The position numbers and the translations under genes were made by a program. 47,843 nucleotides of DNA from Halanaerobium salsuginis. Its GTDB lineage: Bacteria; Bacillota; Halanaerobiia; Halanaerobiales; Halanaerobiaceae. Shown here one piece after another: positions 33,392 through 42,826 of the stretch (position 1 is the first letter of the stretch; each line of letters opens with the position of its first letter). A model generated the notes under the pieces. That model was not told where the DNA came from. It did not search any database and saw only the letters and a list, made by a program, of their open reading frames with translations. The DNA is taken from assembly GCF_900114545.1 (NCBI RefSeq), contig NZ_FOTI01000024.1, positions 1 through 47,843 on the forward strand, in the 5' to 3' direction.

Positions 33392-36130
33392 TTAATTATT
33401 TTTTCTTTTGAAAAACTTAATTACTTCATGTCCCAACAAAAAGATAGCTCCGCCAGCAACAACTCTTAACCAATCAGCTCCAGTTACTGCAGCAAAACCA
33501 AGCAGTGAATTAACTGGAGTATAAATTATCAATAAAACCATTGCTATAGAAATAAGAATAGAATAGATCATCTTTTGATTACTAAAAAAGTTTGAATTAA
33601 AAATACTCGTTAATTCATAACGTCTTGACATGATATTAACCCACTGAGAAAAAGCAATTGTTAAAAATGAAATTGTAGTGGCTCTTGAATAAAGCTGACT
33701 ACCTGCTTCAACCAACTGAGTTTGATCATTGATAAATAAATAAAAGTTTGTAAAAGCAAGACTTCCCATTAAAATAGCCAGAAAAGCAACCTCACTAAAA
33801 CTCCTTTTGTTTACAATATGATCTGACTGACTACGCGGCGGTGATTCCATTAACCTTTCTGAAGCTGGATCAAAAGTTAGCGCAGTTAAGGGTAAGATTT
33901 CTGCCAGTAAATCAATAGACAAAATCTGGATTGCTAGAATCGGTATTGGCAGTCCAAATAAAGCAGCAGCAAGTAAACCAAGCAGTACTATTGTAAGTTC
34001 AGCTCCATTAGTAGTTAGAGAAGCAATAACTGTTTTTTTAAGATTATTATAAATAGTTCTACCTTCTTTAATTGCATAAACAAGGGTTGGATAACTATCG
34101 TCTAACAAGATAAGTTCAGAAGCTTCTTTCGAAACATCAGTTCCCATCTGTCCCATCGCTACACCAATATGAGCACTCTTTAATGCTGGAGCATCATTTA
34201 CTCCATCTCCAGTTACAGCAACAATTTTCTGCTGATCTTTTAAGTTTTTAACAATTCTTAATTTATCTTCTGGTGAAACTCGGGAAAAAATTAAAGATTG
34301 ATTTGCTTCCATTAGTTCCCTTAATTCAGTTTCACTCATGGCAGCCAAATCCTGACTGGTAAAGACCGGAACATCCTGCCCACTTTCATCAAGCTTAATC
34401 TCTTTTCCAACAGCTTGAGCTGTAATCGCATGATCACCTGTCATAATATAGGTATCAATTTTAGCATTGTGTGACTGGGCAATTGCTTCTTTAACCCCCT
34501 CTTTTGGGGGGTCAATCATCGCAACTAAGCCTAAAAATACTACATCTTTTTCAATATCTTCCAGCACATAATCAGTTTCATCAGCTTCCAATTTTCGGTA
34601 AGCAATTGCCAATACCCGCATTGCCTGCCTAGAATACTTTTGATTTAACTCTTCTAGTTCTTTACGATCTTCTGCTGTAAATTCTACTATTTTACCATCT
34701 TTCAAAATATGTTTAGTTACTGAAAGTACACTTCCTAAAGCACCTTTCATTTTTAAATAATTGCCATCTTCAAACTCTCTAACTGAACTCATTCGTTTCC
34801 GATCAGAATCAAAACTAAATTCATGTAATTCTGGATTATCCTGATCCTCAGTTGGTGAACGTGTACCCAGTTTAGTTGAAAGAGTAATCAAAGCAGCTTC
34901 GGTTGGATCTCCAATTGCATACCAACCAGGATGTTCATCATCTGGTTTATGAATTTCAGCATTAGAAGCCATAGTTGCTGCATCAAAGATAATTTCCATC
35001 TCTGCTATTTCTTCTTCTGTTAAAGCTTCTTGATCAGAATTTAAAATTTCTCCTTCTGGTTGATAACCTAAACCTGTTACGTCATATTCAGAGCCATCAA
35101 AATAGACCTTTTTTACAGTCATTTCATTTTTAGTCAGTGTACCAGTCTTATCAGTACAAATAACATTAGTCGAACCAAGTGTTTCGGCTGAAGATAACTT
35201 TTTTACAACTGCGTTTTTTTTAGCTAAACGATCTACTCCCTGCGAAAGAGCAACAGTTACCTGCATTGGTAAGGCCTGTGGTACAACAGCAACAGCAATT
35301 CCCAGAGCATAAATTAAAGCAAAATTAATACCATAACCCTGATAGATACTTACTCCAAACAAAAGTAAGGCCACAACAACTGCAAAAACTGCAATTCTAT
35401 TGGCTACTGACTGCAGTTCACTCTGCAGAGGTGATTTTGACTTATCCTCTTCCTGAGTTAAAGCCGCAATTTTACCCATTTCAGTTTCCATACCTGTTCT
35501 GACAACTACTCCTTTAGCTGAACCAGAAGCAACTGTAGTTCCTAAATAAGCCATATTATCTCGATCAGCCAGTGGTTTTTCTTCTTTAATTTGATTTGAT
35601 TGTTTTTCTTGAGGCATTGACTCACCAGTTAAAGAAACATCATTTGTTCTTAAATTAAATGATTCAATAATCCTCAAATCAGCCGGGACTTTGTCGCCTT
35701 CTTCCAGACTAACTAAATCTCCTACAACCAAATTTTGCTGTGGAATTTCACTAACCTGACCTGAACGAATTACTTTTGAAGGTGAATTAACCAGCTTGTT
35801 TAAAGAATCCATTATCTTTTCTGCCTTAAACTCCTGCATAAAACCAATTACTGAATTAATAATCGCAATAGCCAACATTACAGTTCCATCACGATAACTA
35901 CCAATTATAAATGACATTAAAGCAGCAGCAAGTAGTAAAATTACTAATACATCTTTAAACTGCAGTAAAAATATTTTAACTAAAGATCTCTGCTGACCAG
36001 CAACAAGCTCATTTTTACCATTTGCCTTTAATCTTTTAGCTGCTTCAGACTCATCTAAACCAGATTTAGAACTCTTAAGATCACTCAGAGTCTGCTGAGC
36101 GGTTTGGCGATAAAATTCTTGATCAGCCAT
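33392..36130 (-). CDS. P-type cation-transporting ATPase (P2-like) with unusual ion site
   Basis: A 912-residue membrane pump of the P2 family (N-terminal cation_ATPase_N domain, about 10 membrane spans). TGES (168-171), the phosphorylation motif DKTGT (327-331), and TGDGVNDAPALK are intact, so it should couple ATP to transport. The ion-site residues differ from Ca2+ pumps. The M4 motif is PQALP (284-288) instead of PEGLP, and M6 reads SIDLLAEILP instead of VNLVTDGLP; M5 keeps N and E (TTNGAEL). Substrate is therefore unclear. ATG 36130 is chosen (AGGAGG 6 bases upstream). It starts 1 base after the stop of the DJ-1/PfpI gene. Confidence 0.88.
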   Translation of the reverse strand: MADQEFYRQTAQQTLSDLKSSKSGLDESEAAKRLKANGKNELVAGQQRSLVKIFLLQFKDVLVILLLAAALMSFIIGSYRDGTVMLAIAIINSVIGFMQEFKAEKIMDSLNKLVNSPSKVIRSGQVSEIPQQNLVVGDLVSLEEGDKVPADLRIIESFNLRTNDVSLTGESMPQEKQSNQIKEEKPLADRDNMAYLGTTVASGSAKGVVVRTGMETEMGKIAALTQEEDKSKSPLQSELQSVANRIAVFAVVVALLLFGVSIYQGYGINFALIYALGIAVAVVPQALPMQVTVALSQGVDRLAKKNAVVKKLSSAETLGSTNVICTDKTGTLTKNEMTVKKVYFDGSEYDVTGLGYQPEGEILNSDQEALTEEEIAEMEIIFDAATMASNAEIHKPDDEHPGWYAIGDPTEAALITLSTKLGTRSPTEDQDNPELHEFSFDSDRKRMSSVREFEDGNYLKMKGALGSVLSVTKHILKDGKIVEFTAEDRKELEELNQKYSRQAMRVLAIAYRKLEADETDYVLEDIEKDVVFLGLVAMIDPPKEGVKEAIAQSHNAKIDTYIMTGDHAITAQAVGKEIKLDESGQDVPVFTSQDLAAMSETELRELMEANQSLIFSRVSPEDKLRIVKNLKDQQKIVAVTGDGVNDAPALKSAHIGVAMGQMGTDVSKEASELILLDDSYPTLVYAIKEGRTIYNNLKKTVIASLTTNGAELTIVLLGLLAAALFGLPIPILAIQILSIDLLAEILPLTALTFDPASERLMESPPRSQSDHIVNKRSFSEVAFLAILMGSLAFTNFYLFINDQTQLVEAGSQLYSRATTISFLTIAFSQWVNIMSRRYELTSIFNSNFFSNQKMIYSILISIAMVLLIIYTPVNSLLGFAAVTGADWLRVVAGGAIFLLGHEVIKFFKRKNN

Positions 36131-36131
36131 C

Positions 36132-36656
36132 CTATCCCTCCTCCAGAGCAGCAACTAATTCTCGACAATAGTCTGGAATATCTTTAACAACTCTACCCCA
36201 GACAAGATTACCATCACGAAAAGCTGGTTTGTCTACCCAGCTCCCCCCTGCATTAATTAAATCGTCTTTAATTCCTAACGACCCAGTTGCTGGACCAGCA
36301 ACTATTCCAGCTGAAATGGCTACCAATCCTGCATGGCAGATCAACCCAATTATTTTATCTGCCTGATAATTACTTTTAACTAGTTTAATTATATCTTTAT
36401 CACGGCGAATTTTATCAGGAGTCCAGCCACCTGGAATGAGAATACCATCATAATCTTTTTCTAAAACCTCAGCAGCAGTATAATCAGCTGCTTTAGTTAA
36501 ACAGCCATGTTTGCTCTTATATTCTTTACCTTTTTCTACACCTACTATATCTACTTCTGCTCCTTCCTCAATCATTCTCATATAAACAACCCAGAATTCA
36601 AGATCTTCATAACCCGGGCCAATTAAAATTGCAATTTTTTTGCCTGTTAATTTCAT
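36132..36656 (-). CDS. DJ-1/PfpI family protein
   Basis: A 174-residue class I glutamine amidotransferase-like protein. IAILIGPGYEDLEFWVVYMRM at the N terminus carries the conserved glutamate, and the nucleophile elbow reads GLICHAGLVAIS with the Cys-His pair. DGILIPGGWTPDKIRRD is typical of PfpI/YhbO/YraA members, which have been described as proteases, chaperones or deglycases. ATG 36656 is chosen (GAGGTGA 6 bases upstream); a longer frame to 36692 is possible. Its stop codon is 1 base from the start of the ATPase, so the two are one operon. Confidence 0.85.
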   Translation of the reverse strand: MKLTGKKIAILIGPGYEDLEFWVVYMRMIEEGAEVDIVGVEKGKEYKSKHGCLTKAADYTAAEVLEKDYDGILIPGGWTPDKIRRDKDIIKLVKSNYQADKIIGLICHAGLVAISAGIVAGPATGSLGIKDDLINAGGSWVDKPAFRDGNLVWGRVVKDIPDYCRELVAALEEG

Positions 36657-36835
36657 TTTATTCACCTCAAATAAAGTATGATTTTCAAACACAAATCTAT
36701 TCTTTTAAAATTTATTAACAGCTCAGATTTAGCTGCAAATAAAATTCTTAACTAAAAATATTTATTTTCCCAATTTAATCATTAACTTTAATTTAACTTA
36801 TTTATAACTAAAATAAAAGTGAATAATTAACTGAT

Positions 36836-38203
36836 CTAAGAATTTTCTACTTGATAATAGTTTTCTTTTTCTTTTTTATGACCTGTTTCCCGGGCCAGCC
36901 GATAAATTTTATGATTAAGAAATTTCTTATCTTCCTGTTCTAATACTTCTTTAGAAAACCCTCCTAAAATATAATGACTAAAGTGCCAGACCTGTTCTTT
37001 AACTGACTGCGGACTTCCTTCAGCAATAATTACTAGAGCATCAAGAATTGAACCAGCAACAGAAACATCTTGATTACCATAATGACTCAGTTGATAAAAA
37101 GTCTTATAGAGTAAATCCCAAAATGAAATATCCTCTAGAATAAAGCAGAGCTCATCTTTATCATTATAATAGTAAGTATTCTCTAAATTAGCAACAGCTA
37201 TTCGAGATAAGACCCAGCCTAATTGATTAATACAAAAGATTGCTGTATTAGGATCATTAATTCCCGGTGAAATTGCTCTTAAAGCAACTTCAGTTAGTTT
37301 TAATAATCCAAACTCAATATCATTTTTTTTACTACGTTCATTATTAATTACCAAATTAGTTAATATTTTTTCACTAATGTCAGTAAAATCTTCCTTAAAT
37401 TCAGCTGCTGGATAAAGCTGCCACACTTTAAATATAACGGTATTTTCAGTTACATAATCACCAATCATTTTTTCAGCCCTAATAATTAGATCCTGCTCAT
37501 CTGCTAATTTTGTCAGTTCAAGATCATAAATTTTCTGGATATAGCCACTTTTTTGGGGCTTGATTTGATAGGCTTCCCGATTAGTTAAAGTATTTAAATT
37601 AGCCGGTGGATCATTTCTAATTTGGTCATTACTATTATTTCTTGCTTCTATTGAGTCAACTATTTCAATAACTTCGTCTTTCAGATTTTCTATCAATAAA
37701 TTAACCTGAACTGAATTAGCAGCATGATGAATAAAATAAACAAAATACCCCAGACAAACAATAGCAACAATAACCCCAATCATTGCTGAAAATATATTAG
37801 CATCACCTGTCCCCTGTAAAGTATCATTTAAAAAAAGTAGGGTTAGAATCGAATAAATAAATCCAGCAATAAATACCCCCAAAACTTTTAATGTAATCTT
37901 ATTTTTCAAAAAGTCCTGCATAGTTCGGGGTGAAAATTGCGAAGAATACATTGTTAATACAACCATTATTGTTGAAAAAGATACTGTAATCATAGCAAAT
38001 AAAGAACCAGCAATTGTAGATAAAATAGTCTTAGATAAATCATATGAAGTAAAAAAATAAGCTGGTAAAAGATCAGCTAACACTCTACCATAACTATGTT
38101 CAAGTAAAATAACAGCTATTGACAAAAAAGTAGCTGAAATTGCATAAAGCGATGGAATAAAATATATTTTATTTTCAATATTATGCAGAATTTTTAATTT
38201 CAA
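36836..38203 (-). CDS. DUF2254 family membrane protein
   Basis: A 455-residue predicted membrane protein of the DUF2254 family. Four hydrophobic segments are at about 14-36, 58-86, 107-127 and 136-160. The conserved region FAMITVSFSTIMVVLTMYSSQFSPRT lies around the second segment, and HHAANSVQV follows the fourth. The soluble C-terminal half contains the family motif LRAISPGINDPNTA. Function is unknown. It is divergent from an aldo/keto reductase, and the two share a 37-bp inverted repeat with nested promoters. Confidence 0.85.
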   Translation of the reverse strand: MKLKILHNIENKIYFIPSLYAISATFLSIAVILLEHSYGRVLADLLPAYFFTSYDLSKTILSTIAGSLFAMITVSFSTIMVVLTMYSSQFSPRTMQDFLKNKITLKVLGVFIAGFIYSILTLLFLNDTLQGTGDANIFSAMIGVIVAIVCLGYFVYFIHHAANSVQVNLLIENLKDEVIEIVDSIEARNNSNDQIRNDPPANLNTLTNREAYQIKPQKSGYIQKIYDLELTKLADEQDLIIRAEKMIGDYVTENTVIFKVWQLYPAAEFKEDFTDISEKILTNLVINNERSKKNDIEFGLLKLTEVALRAISPGINDPNTAIFCINQLGWVLSRIAVANLENTYYYNDKDELCFILEDISFWDLLYKTFYQLSHYGNQDVSVAGSILDALVIIAEGSPQSVKEQVWHFSHYILGGFSKEVLEQEDKKFLNHKIYRLARETGHKKEKENYYQVENS

Positions 38204-38316
38204 TTTTAACTCCTTAACTTTTACTGACTTATCAATAAGTTTAGTCTAAACTCTTTAACTACTAATTTAACTTTCCTCTAACATTTTAGTTCAACAAAAT
38301 TAGTGAATATCCTTTT

Positions 38317-38357
38317 TTTATACTTAAGTTGATAATTAATCTCAACTTAAGTATAAT
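38317..38357. promoter_or_regulatory. Nested opposed promoters on a 37-bp inverted repeat
   Basis: The arms TATACTTAAGTTGA (38319-38332) and TCAACTTAAGTATA (38342-38355) are a perfect 14-bp inverted repeat with a 9-base centre. Forward, TTGATA (38329-38334) and TATAAT (38352-38357) are 17 bases apart and point to the aldo/keto reductase. Backward, TTGAGA (38345-38340) and TATAAA (38322-38317) are 17 bases apart and point to the DUF2254 gene. The two promoters occupy the same DNA, so only one polymerase can bind at a time. The repeat also has the look of a dimeric repressor site. Confidence 0.72.
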
Positions 38358-38451
38358 AATGTAGTAGGTAGGTTTAAATTAACCTTTTTTAGTATTTAAT
38401 CAGTTTAAAGAATAATAAGTTATCTTAACAACTAAACTGGAGGATGATCAA

Positions 38452-39270
38452 ATGGATTATGTCGAATTAAAATCTGGTGATAAAATGCCGCTTTTAGGAT
38501 TAGGAACCTGGCGTTTAAAAGGAAAAGAATGTAGTCAAATAGTAGAAAAATCTCTAGCAATGGGTTATGAGCATATTGATACTGCTGACGGATATGATAA
38601 TCATCAGGCAGTGGGAACCGGTTTAAAGAATAGTTCATTAGATAGAAACGATGTTTTTATCACTTCTAAAATAAAACCAGAAAATCTAGCTTATCAAGAT
38701 ATTAAAACTAATACAAAAAGATTTTTAGCTGAACTGCAAATTGATTATTTAGATCTCTTGTTAATTCACTGGCCTAATCATAAGATTGAGCTAACTGAAA
38801 GTTTAAAAGCTCTAGCAGAAGTTAAGAAAGCTGGCTTAACTAAAAATGTTGGAGTAAGTAATTTTACTATCCATCATCTACAGGACGCACTTAAGATTAA
38901 TCCGGATTTAATAGCCGTCAATCAGGTAGAATTTCATCCAAGTCTTTATCAGAAAGATCTGCTGGAATTTTGCCAGGAAAATGATATTGTTTTAACAGCT
39001 TACAGTCCGCTGGCCCGGGGAGAAGTATTTGAAAGTGAAGCAATTCAAAAATTAGCTAAAGAATATGATAAATCCCCTGCTCAACTAGCTTTAAAATGGC
39101 TGATTGATAAAAATATTGTTGCCATTCCTAAAGCAAGTTCTGAAGAGCATTTAAAATCTAATTTTTCTCTTTTTGACTGGGAATTTCCTGCAGAAGCCAG
39201 AACAGAAATGGATAAATTAAATACTAATAATAGGCTAATTGATCCTGACTTTGGTGAATTTGATTATTAA
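38452..39270 (+). CDS. Aldo/keto reductase (2,5-diketo-gluconate reductase-like)
   Basis: A 272-residue NADPH-dependent carbonyl reductase of the AKR5-like group. The catalytic tetrad is D43 (HIDTADGYDN), Y48, K73 (ITSKIKP) and H106 (LLIHWPNH). GLGTWRLKG, GVSNFTIHHLQ and VEFHPSLYQ and IPKASS match the family order. Typical substrates are methylglyoxal and other aldehydes or keto sugars. It starts at ATG 38452 after GGAGG. Its leader is short (about 90 bases) and carries the inverted-repeat promoter. Confidence 0.92.
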   Translation: MDYVELKSGDKMPLLGLGTWRLKGKECSQIVEKSLAMGYEHIDTADGYDNHQAVGTGLKNSSLDRNDVFITSKIKPENLAYQDIKTNTKRFLAELQIDYLDLLLIHWPNHKIELTESLKALAEVKKAGLTKNVGVSNFTIHHLQDALKINPDLIAVNQVEFHPSLYQKDLLEFCQENDIVLTAYSPLARGEVFESEAIQKLAKEYDKSPAQLALKWLIDKNIVAIPKASSEEHLKSNFSLFDWEFPAEARTEMDKLNTNNRLIDPDFGEFDY

Positions 39271-39311
39271 ATTAAAGAAATGATTAGTAAATTATAGTAA
39301 TTATTAACTAA

Positions 39312-39353
39312 AAAACCGAACTCTCTTCATTCAGTTGAAGAGAGTTCGGTTTT
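39312..39353. terminator. Bidirectional terminator between the aldo/keto reductase and cbiX
   Basis: An 18-bp near-perfect stem (AAACCGAACTCTCTTCA and complement, about 6-base loop) is flanked by A and T runs on both sides. It can end the plus-strand reductase transcript and the minus-strand hem operon. Confidence 0.9.
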
Positions 39354-39382
39354 AATTTATTTAAATTTATTTATCTAGCAAA

Positions 39383-39760
39383 TTAGTTAATTGTAAAATT
39401 ATGAGCTATTTGATAAATATAGTCAGCAAAATCTGTAGAACTAGCCGGATGAGGCAAAATTTTATATTCCAACTCTGGCACCTCTTTTTTTAATGAGTCA
39501 AGACGCTCTGGAATATCTTTACGGACATGATAACCTGCAAAAATAAAAAGTGGTAAAATTACCAGCTTAGAATATCCTGCTGCAACTAATTTCTTAACTG
39601 CAGTTTCTAACTGAGGATCAGCGAATTCCAGACAAGCTCCATCAATTTTGCTAAAATAATTCTGCTTAACTGTCCTTAATTTATTAATGAATTCTGCAAA
39701 TTCCTGCCTACTTGCTTGATTTTTACTACCATGACTAACTACTAATAAAGCTTCTTTCAT
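39383..39760 (-). CDS. Small CbiX-type sirohydrochlorin chelatase
   Basis: A 125-residue class II chelatase of the short CbiX/SirB group, which works as a dimer. It inserts cobalt (toward cobalamin) or iron (toward siroheme) into sirohydrochlorin. The metal-binding histidines are H10 (VVSHGSK) and H78 (AGYHVRKDIP). It is the last gene of the tetrapyrrole operon and its start codon overlaps the hemL stop by 1 base (TAATG), so translation is coupled. Metal choice (Co or Fe) cannot be read from the sequence. Confidence 0.85.
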   Translation of the reverse strand: MKEALLVVSHGSKNQASRQEFAEFINKLRTVKQNYFSKIDGACLEFADPQLETAVKKLVAAGYSKLVILPLFIFAGYHVRKDIPERLDSLKKEVPELEYKILPHPASSTDFADYIYQIAHNFTIN

Positions 39761-41061
39761 TATAAATCAGTCCTTAACTGCTTTAATGCCTGATAATTAG
39801 CAGCAATAGTCTTTTCTAAATCAGCTTTGCTTAAAGCAAGTGAAATAAAATTAGCTTCAAATTGAGATGGAGGCAAATAAATTCCCTGGGCCAGCATCAG
39901 CTTAAAATATGAAGCAAACAGATCAAGCCGACAATTTTGAACATCATGATAATTTTTAACTTCCTCCTTACTAAAAAATAAGGTAAACATAGAACCAACT
40001 TTACTCAAATGAGCTGGAAAATCAAGCTCAGCAATATTTTTTTCAATTCCCGCTGCTAGCTGCTGACTTAACTCAGCCAATTTTTGATATTTTTGCGAAT
40101 CATTTAGTTCTTTTAGAGTTGCTAAACCTGCCTGCATAGCCATTGGATTACCCGACAGAGTTCCTGCCTGATAAACAGGTCCATCTGGGGCAATGTAATC
40201 CATAATTTCTTTTTTGCCAGCAAAAGCCCCAACCGGCATTCCTCCCCCAATTATCTTTCCAAAAGTAGTTAGATCAGCTGCTATATTATATAATTCCTGA
40301 GCACCACCTCTGGCCAGGCGAAAACCAGTCATAACTTCATCAAAAATTAATAAACTTTGATATTTTTTAGTAATTGAACGTAAAAATTTTAAATAAGCAG
40401 TTTGAGGAGCAATTACTCCCATATTACCGGTAACTGGTTCCAAAATTAAAGCTGCAATTTCAGAACCATATTCAGTAAATACCTGTTCTACAGCTGGTTG
40501 ATCATTAAAAGGAACTACAATTGTTTCGCAAGCTGTATTAGAGGTAACACCCGGGCTGCCTTTGATGCCAAGAGTTGCCACTCCAGAACCAGCCTCCACT
40601 AATAAACTATCTGCATGACCATGATAACAGCCCTCAATTTTAACTATCTTATCTCTGCCGGTATAACCACGAGCCAATCTAATTGCACTCATAGTTGCTT
40701 CAGTCCCTGAATTAACCATTCGGACTTTATCAATAGCTGGACAAAATTCTTTAATTAATTCAGCCAATTCTGTTTCAACCTCTGTTGGGGCACCAAAACT
40801 ACTCCCCTTTGCCAGCTGATCTTTTAAAGCAGCTAATACATGAGGATGATTATACCCCAGGATCATCGGTCCCCAGGAATTAACATAATCTATGTATTGA
40901 TTACCATCTAAATCGTATAAATAAGCACCTGTTCCCCTTTCAATAAAAAGAGGATCCATTTCTACAGCTGTGAAAGCCCGGGCTGGACTATTAACTCCTC
41001 CTGGAATAGACTGCTTAGCTCTTGCAAAAGCCTGGCTTGACTTTGACCAACTAATCCCCAT
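39760..41061 (-). CDS. hemL: Glutamate-1-semialdehyde 2,1-aminomutase
   Basis: A 433-residue PLP enzyme that moves the amino group of glutamate-1-semialdehyde to make 5-aminolevulinate, the second step of the C5 route. GGVNSPARAF at the N terminus, MVNSGTEATMSAIRLAR, FDEVMTGFR (D241) and the Schiff-base lysine K269 in TTFGKIIGGGMPVGAF are all present. It is the partner of hemA in the same operon. Confidence 0.96.
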   Translation of the reverse strand: MGISWSKSSQAFARAKQSIPGGVNSPARAFTAVEMDPLFIERGTGAYLYDLDGNQYIDYVNSWGPMILGYNHPHVLAALKDQLAKGSSFGAPTEVETELAELIKEFCPAIDKVRMVNSGTEATMSAIRLARGYTGRDKIVKIEGCYHGHADSLLVEAGSGVATLGIKGSPGVTSNTACETIVVPFNDQPAVEQVFTEYGSEIAALILEPVTGNMGVIAPQTAYLKFLRSITKKYQSLLIFDEVMTGFRLARGGAQELYNIAADLTTFGKIIGGGMPVGAFAGKKEIMDYIAPDGPVYQAGTLSGNPMAMQAGLATLKELNDSQKYQKLAELSQQLAAGIEKNIAELDFPAHLSKVGSMFTLFFSKEEVKNYHDVQNCRLDLFASYFKLMLAQGIYLPPSQFEANFISLALSKADLEKTIAANYQALKQLRTDL

Positions 41062-41115
41062 AATTTGTTCACTCCTTATCTTAAATTTAAACTTTCTCGA
41101 TTAGTAAATTAATTG

Positions 41116-41754
41116 TTAATCCATAACTGATTTTATTTTATCTCTGGCAGCAGCAAATCTATCTTTCCGATCTGCTTTACTAAGTTTGATTGGTTGACTA
41201 ACACTTACATTAATTTGATTAAAAGGCAGTGGAAATTTTAATTTATCCCAGCGATTTTTAAGTTCAATCTTGCGCTTTACTTCAATATTAACTGGTACAA
41301 TTCTCCGACGAGAAAAAAGAGCCATAATAAAAGCAAATTCTTTTGGTTCATGATAAGGACCGAGTGGTCCATCAGCCGAAACAACTAGATTTGAATTACC
41401 ACCAGAGTTAATTTTGCTCCTTAATTTAAAAATATAGTCACCATTCTCTGAATAATCAGGTAATCTAATTACATCATAGCCAAAGGCCTGACTAATTCTG
41501 CTGATTACTCCACCTCGCTTATTTTTAGTTGTTACTATATTTAGTCTTTCTCCTTTTAAAAGTGGATAAAAGCAATAACTATCACCATGCCAGATAAAAA
41601 AAACAAATTTTTCTGGGTAATCACTTTTAAAAAATTCTGCCTGTCCAACTAAATTAACTTTACTTGTTTTATAAACAAAATCAATATAACTATAAAAGCA
41701 AAAGCTAATCAGTTTTTCGGAAAGCTGTGCTAGTAAATTACTAACTTTATCCAT
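41116..41754 (-). CDS. DUF374 lysophospholipid acyltransferase-like protein
   Basis: A 212-residue protein of the DUF374 family (LPLAT superfamily). The motifs are FFIWHGDSYCF (the HX4D-type region), TTKNKRGGVISRI, VVSADGPLGPYHEP and the RRIVPVNIEV strand. Members are thought to transfer acyl groups to a lipid or sugar acceptor at the membrane. The position inside the tetrapyrrole operon, between hemB and hemL, is unusual; the spacers of 54 and 85 bases to neighbours suggest it may have been inserted. Confidence 0.8.
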   Translation of the reverse strand: MDKVSNLLAQLSEKLISFCFYSYIDFVYKTSKVNLVGQAEFFKSDYPEKFVFFIWHGDSYCFYPLLKGERLNIVTTKNKRGGVISRISQAFGYDVIRLPDYSENGDYIFKLRSKINSGGNSNLVVSADGPLGPYHEPKEFAFIMALFSRRRIVPVNIEVKRKIELKNRWDKLKFPLPFNQINVSVSQPIKLSKADRKDRFAAARDKIKSVMD

Positions 41755-41839
41755 AAAAACACCCTTTATGATTTATTTAAACTGCTCAACAACAGTTTCG
41801 CTGCCTGTTGCAAGATCTAACTCTAAGCTTAAAATTAGA

Positions 41840-42820
41840 TTATGCTCTATCTTGCTTTAACCATTTAATTGCCTGATCAGCCCAATAACTTATAATAATC
41901 TTAGCTCCTGCTCTTTTAATTGCAGTTAAACTTTCCAATACAACTTTTTTCTCATCCAGCCAACCCTTTTCTGCTGCAGCTTTGATCATTGCATATTCAC
42001 CACTGACATTATAGGCAGCCAGAGGGGCATTATATTTCACTGCTGCCTGCTTGATAATATCAAGGTAGGCCAGTGCTGGCTTAACCATAATTATATCAGC
42101 ACCTTCTGCCAGATCAAGTTCAATTTCTCGCAGTGCTTCTCTGCTGTTTGCAGGATCCATCTGATAAGTGCTGCGATCTCCCTGACCAGGAGCAGAATGG
42201 GCAGCTTCTCTAAATGGTCCATAAAAAGCTGACTGGTATTTAGCAGAATAAGCCATAATTGCTATATTATTAAAAGAGTTCTGATCGAGTACTGTTCTAA
42301 TTTTAGCTACTCGACCATCCATCATATCAGAAGGTGCAATCATATCTGCACCTGCCCTGGCATGAGAAAGAGCAATCTTGCCCAGCCTTTCTAAGGTAAG
42401 ATCATTTACAATCTCACCATTTTTTATGATTCCACAGTGTCCATGATCAGTATATTGGCAGAGGCAAAGGTCAGTAATTAAATATAATTCTGGCAGTTCT
42501 GCTTTTATTGCCCGTAATGCCTGCTGAACAATACCATCTTTCTGCCAGGCACTTGAACCCTCGCTGTCTTTACATTCAGGTAAGCCAAATAAGATAACTG
42601 ACTGCAGTCCAAGCTGACTGACTCGTTTTAGTTCAAGCAATAATTGATCAATCGAAAAATGATAATTACCTGGCATAGCAGATATTTCTTCTTTAATCTC
42701 ATGGCCTGGTACTACAAAATATGGTTTAACAAAATCAGCTGGATTTAAAATAGTTTCCCGGACCAAATTACGAATATTTTTAGAACTACGCAAACGTCGA
42801 GGACGTTTAACTAAATGCAT
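41840..42820 (-). CDS. hemB: Delta-aminolevulinic acid dehydratase (porphobilinogen synthase)
   Basis: A 326-residue enzyme joining two 5-aminolevulinates into porphobilinogen. The two catalytic lysines are K194 (AYSAKYQSAFYGPF) and K247 (DIIMVKPAL). The cysteines of the zinc site are in LCLCQYTDHGHCG (C119, C121, C129), so this is the zinc-type enzyme. It lies 6 bases after the cobA-hemD fusion gene. Confidence 0.97.
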   Translation of the reverse strand: MHLVKRPRRLRSSKNIRNLVRETILNPADFVKPYFVVPGHEIKEEISAMPGNYHFSIDQLLLELKRVSQLGLQSVILFGLPECKDSEGSSAWQKDGIVQQALRAIKAELPELYLITDLCLCQYTDHGHCGIIKNGEIVNDLTLERLGKIALSHARAGADMIAPSDMMDGRVAKIRTVLDQNSFNNIAIMAYSAKYQSAFYGPFREAAHSAPGQGDRSTYQMDPANSREALREIELDLAEGADIIMVKPALAYLDIIKQAAVKYNAPLAAYNVSGEYAMIKAAAEKGWLDEKKVVLESLTAIKRAGAKIIISYWADQAIKWLKQDRA

Positions 42821-42826
42821 ATTTAT

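Noticed and set aside
39383-39760. Heme ferrochelatase (HemH) reading of the small chelatase
   Set aside because: It is 125 residues, less than half the HemH length, and has the short CbiX/SirB histidine pattern; no late heme genes are present.
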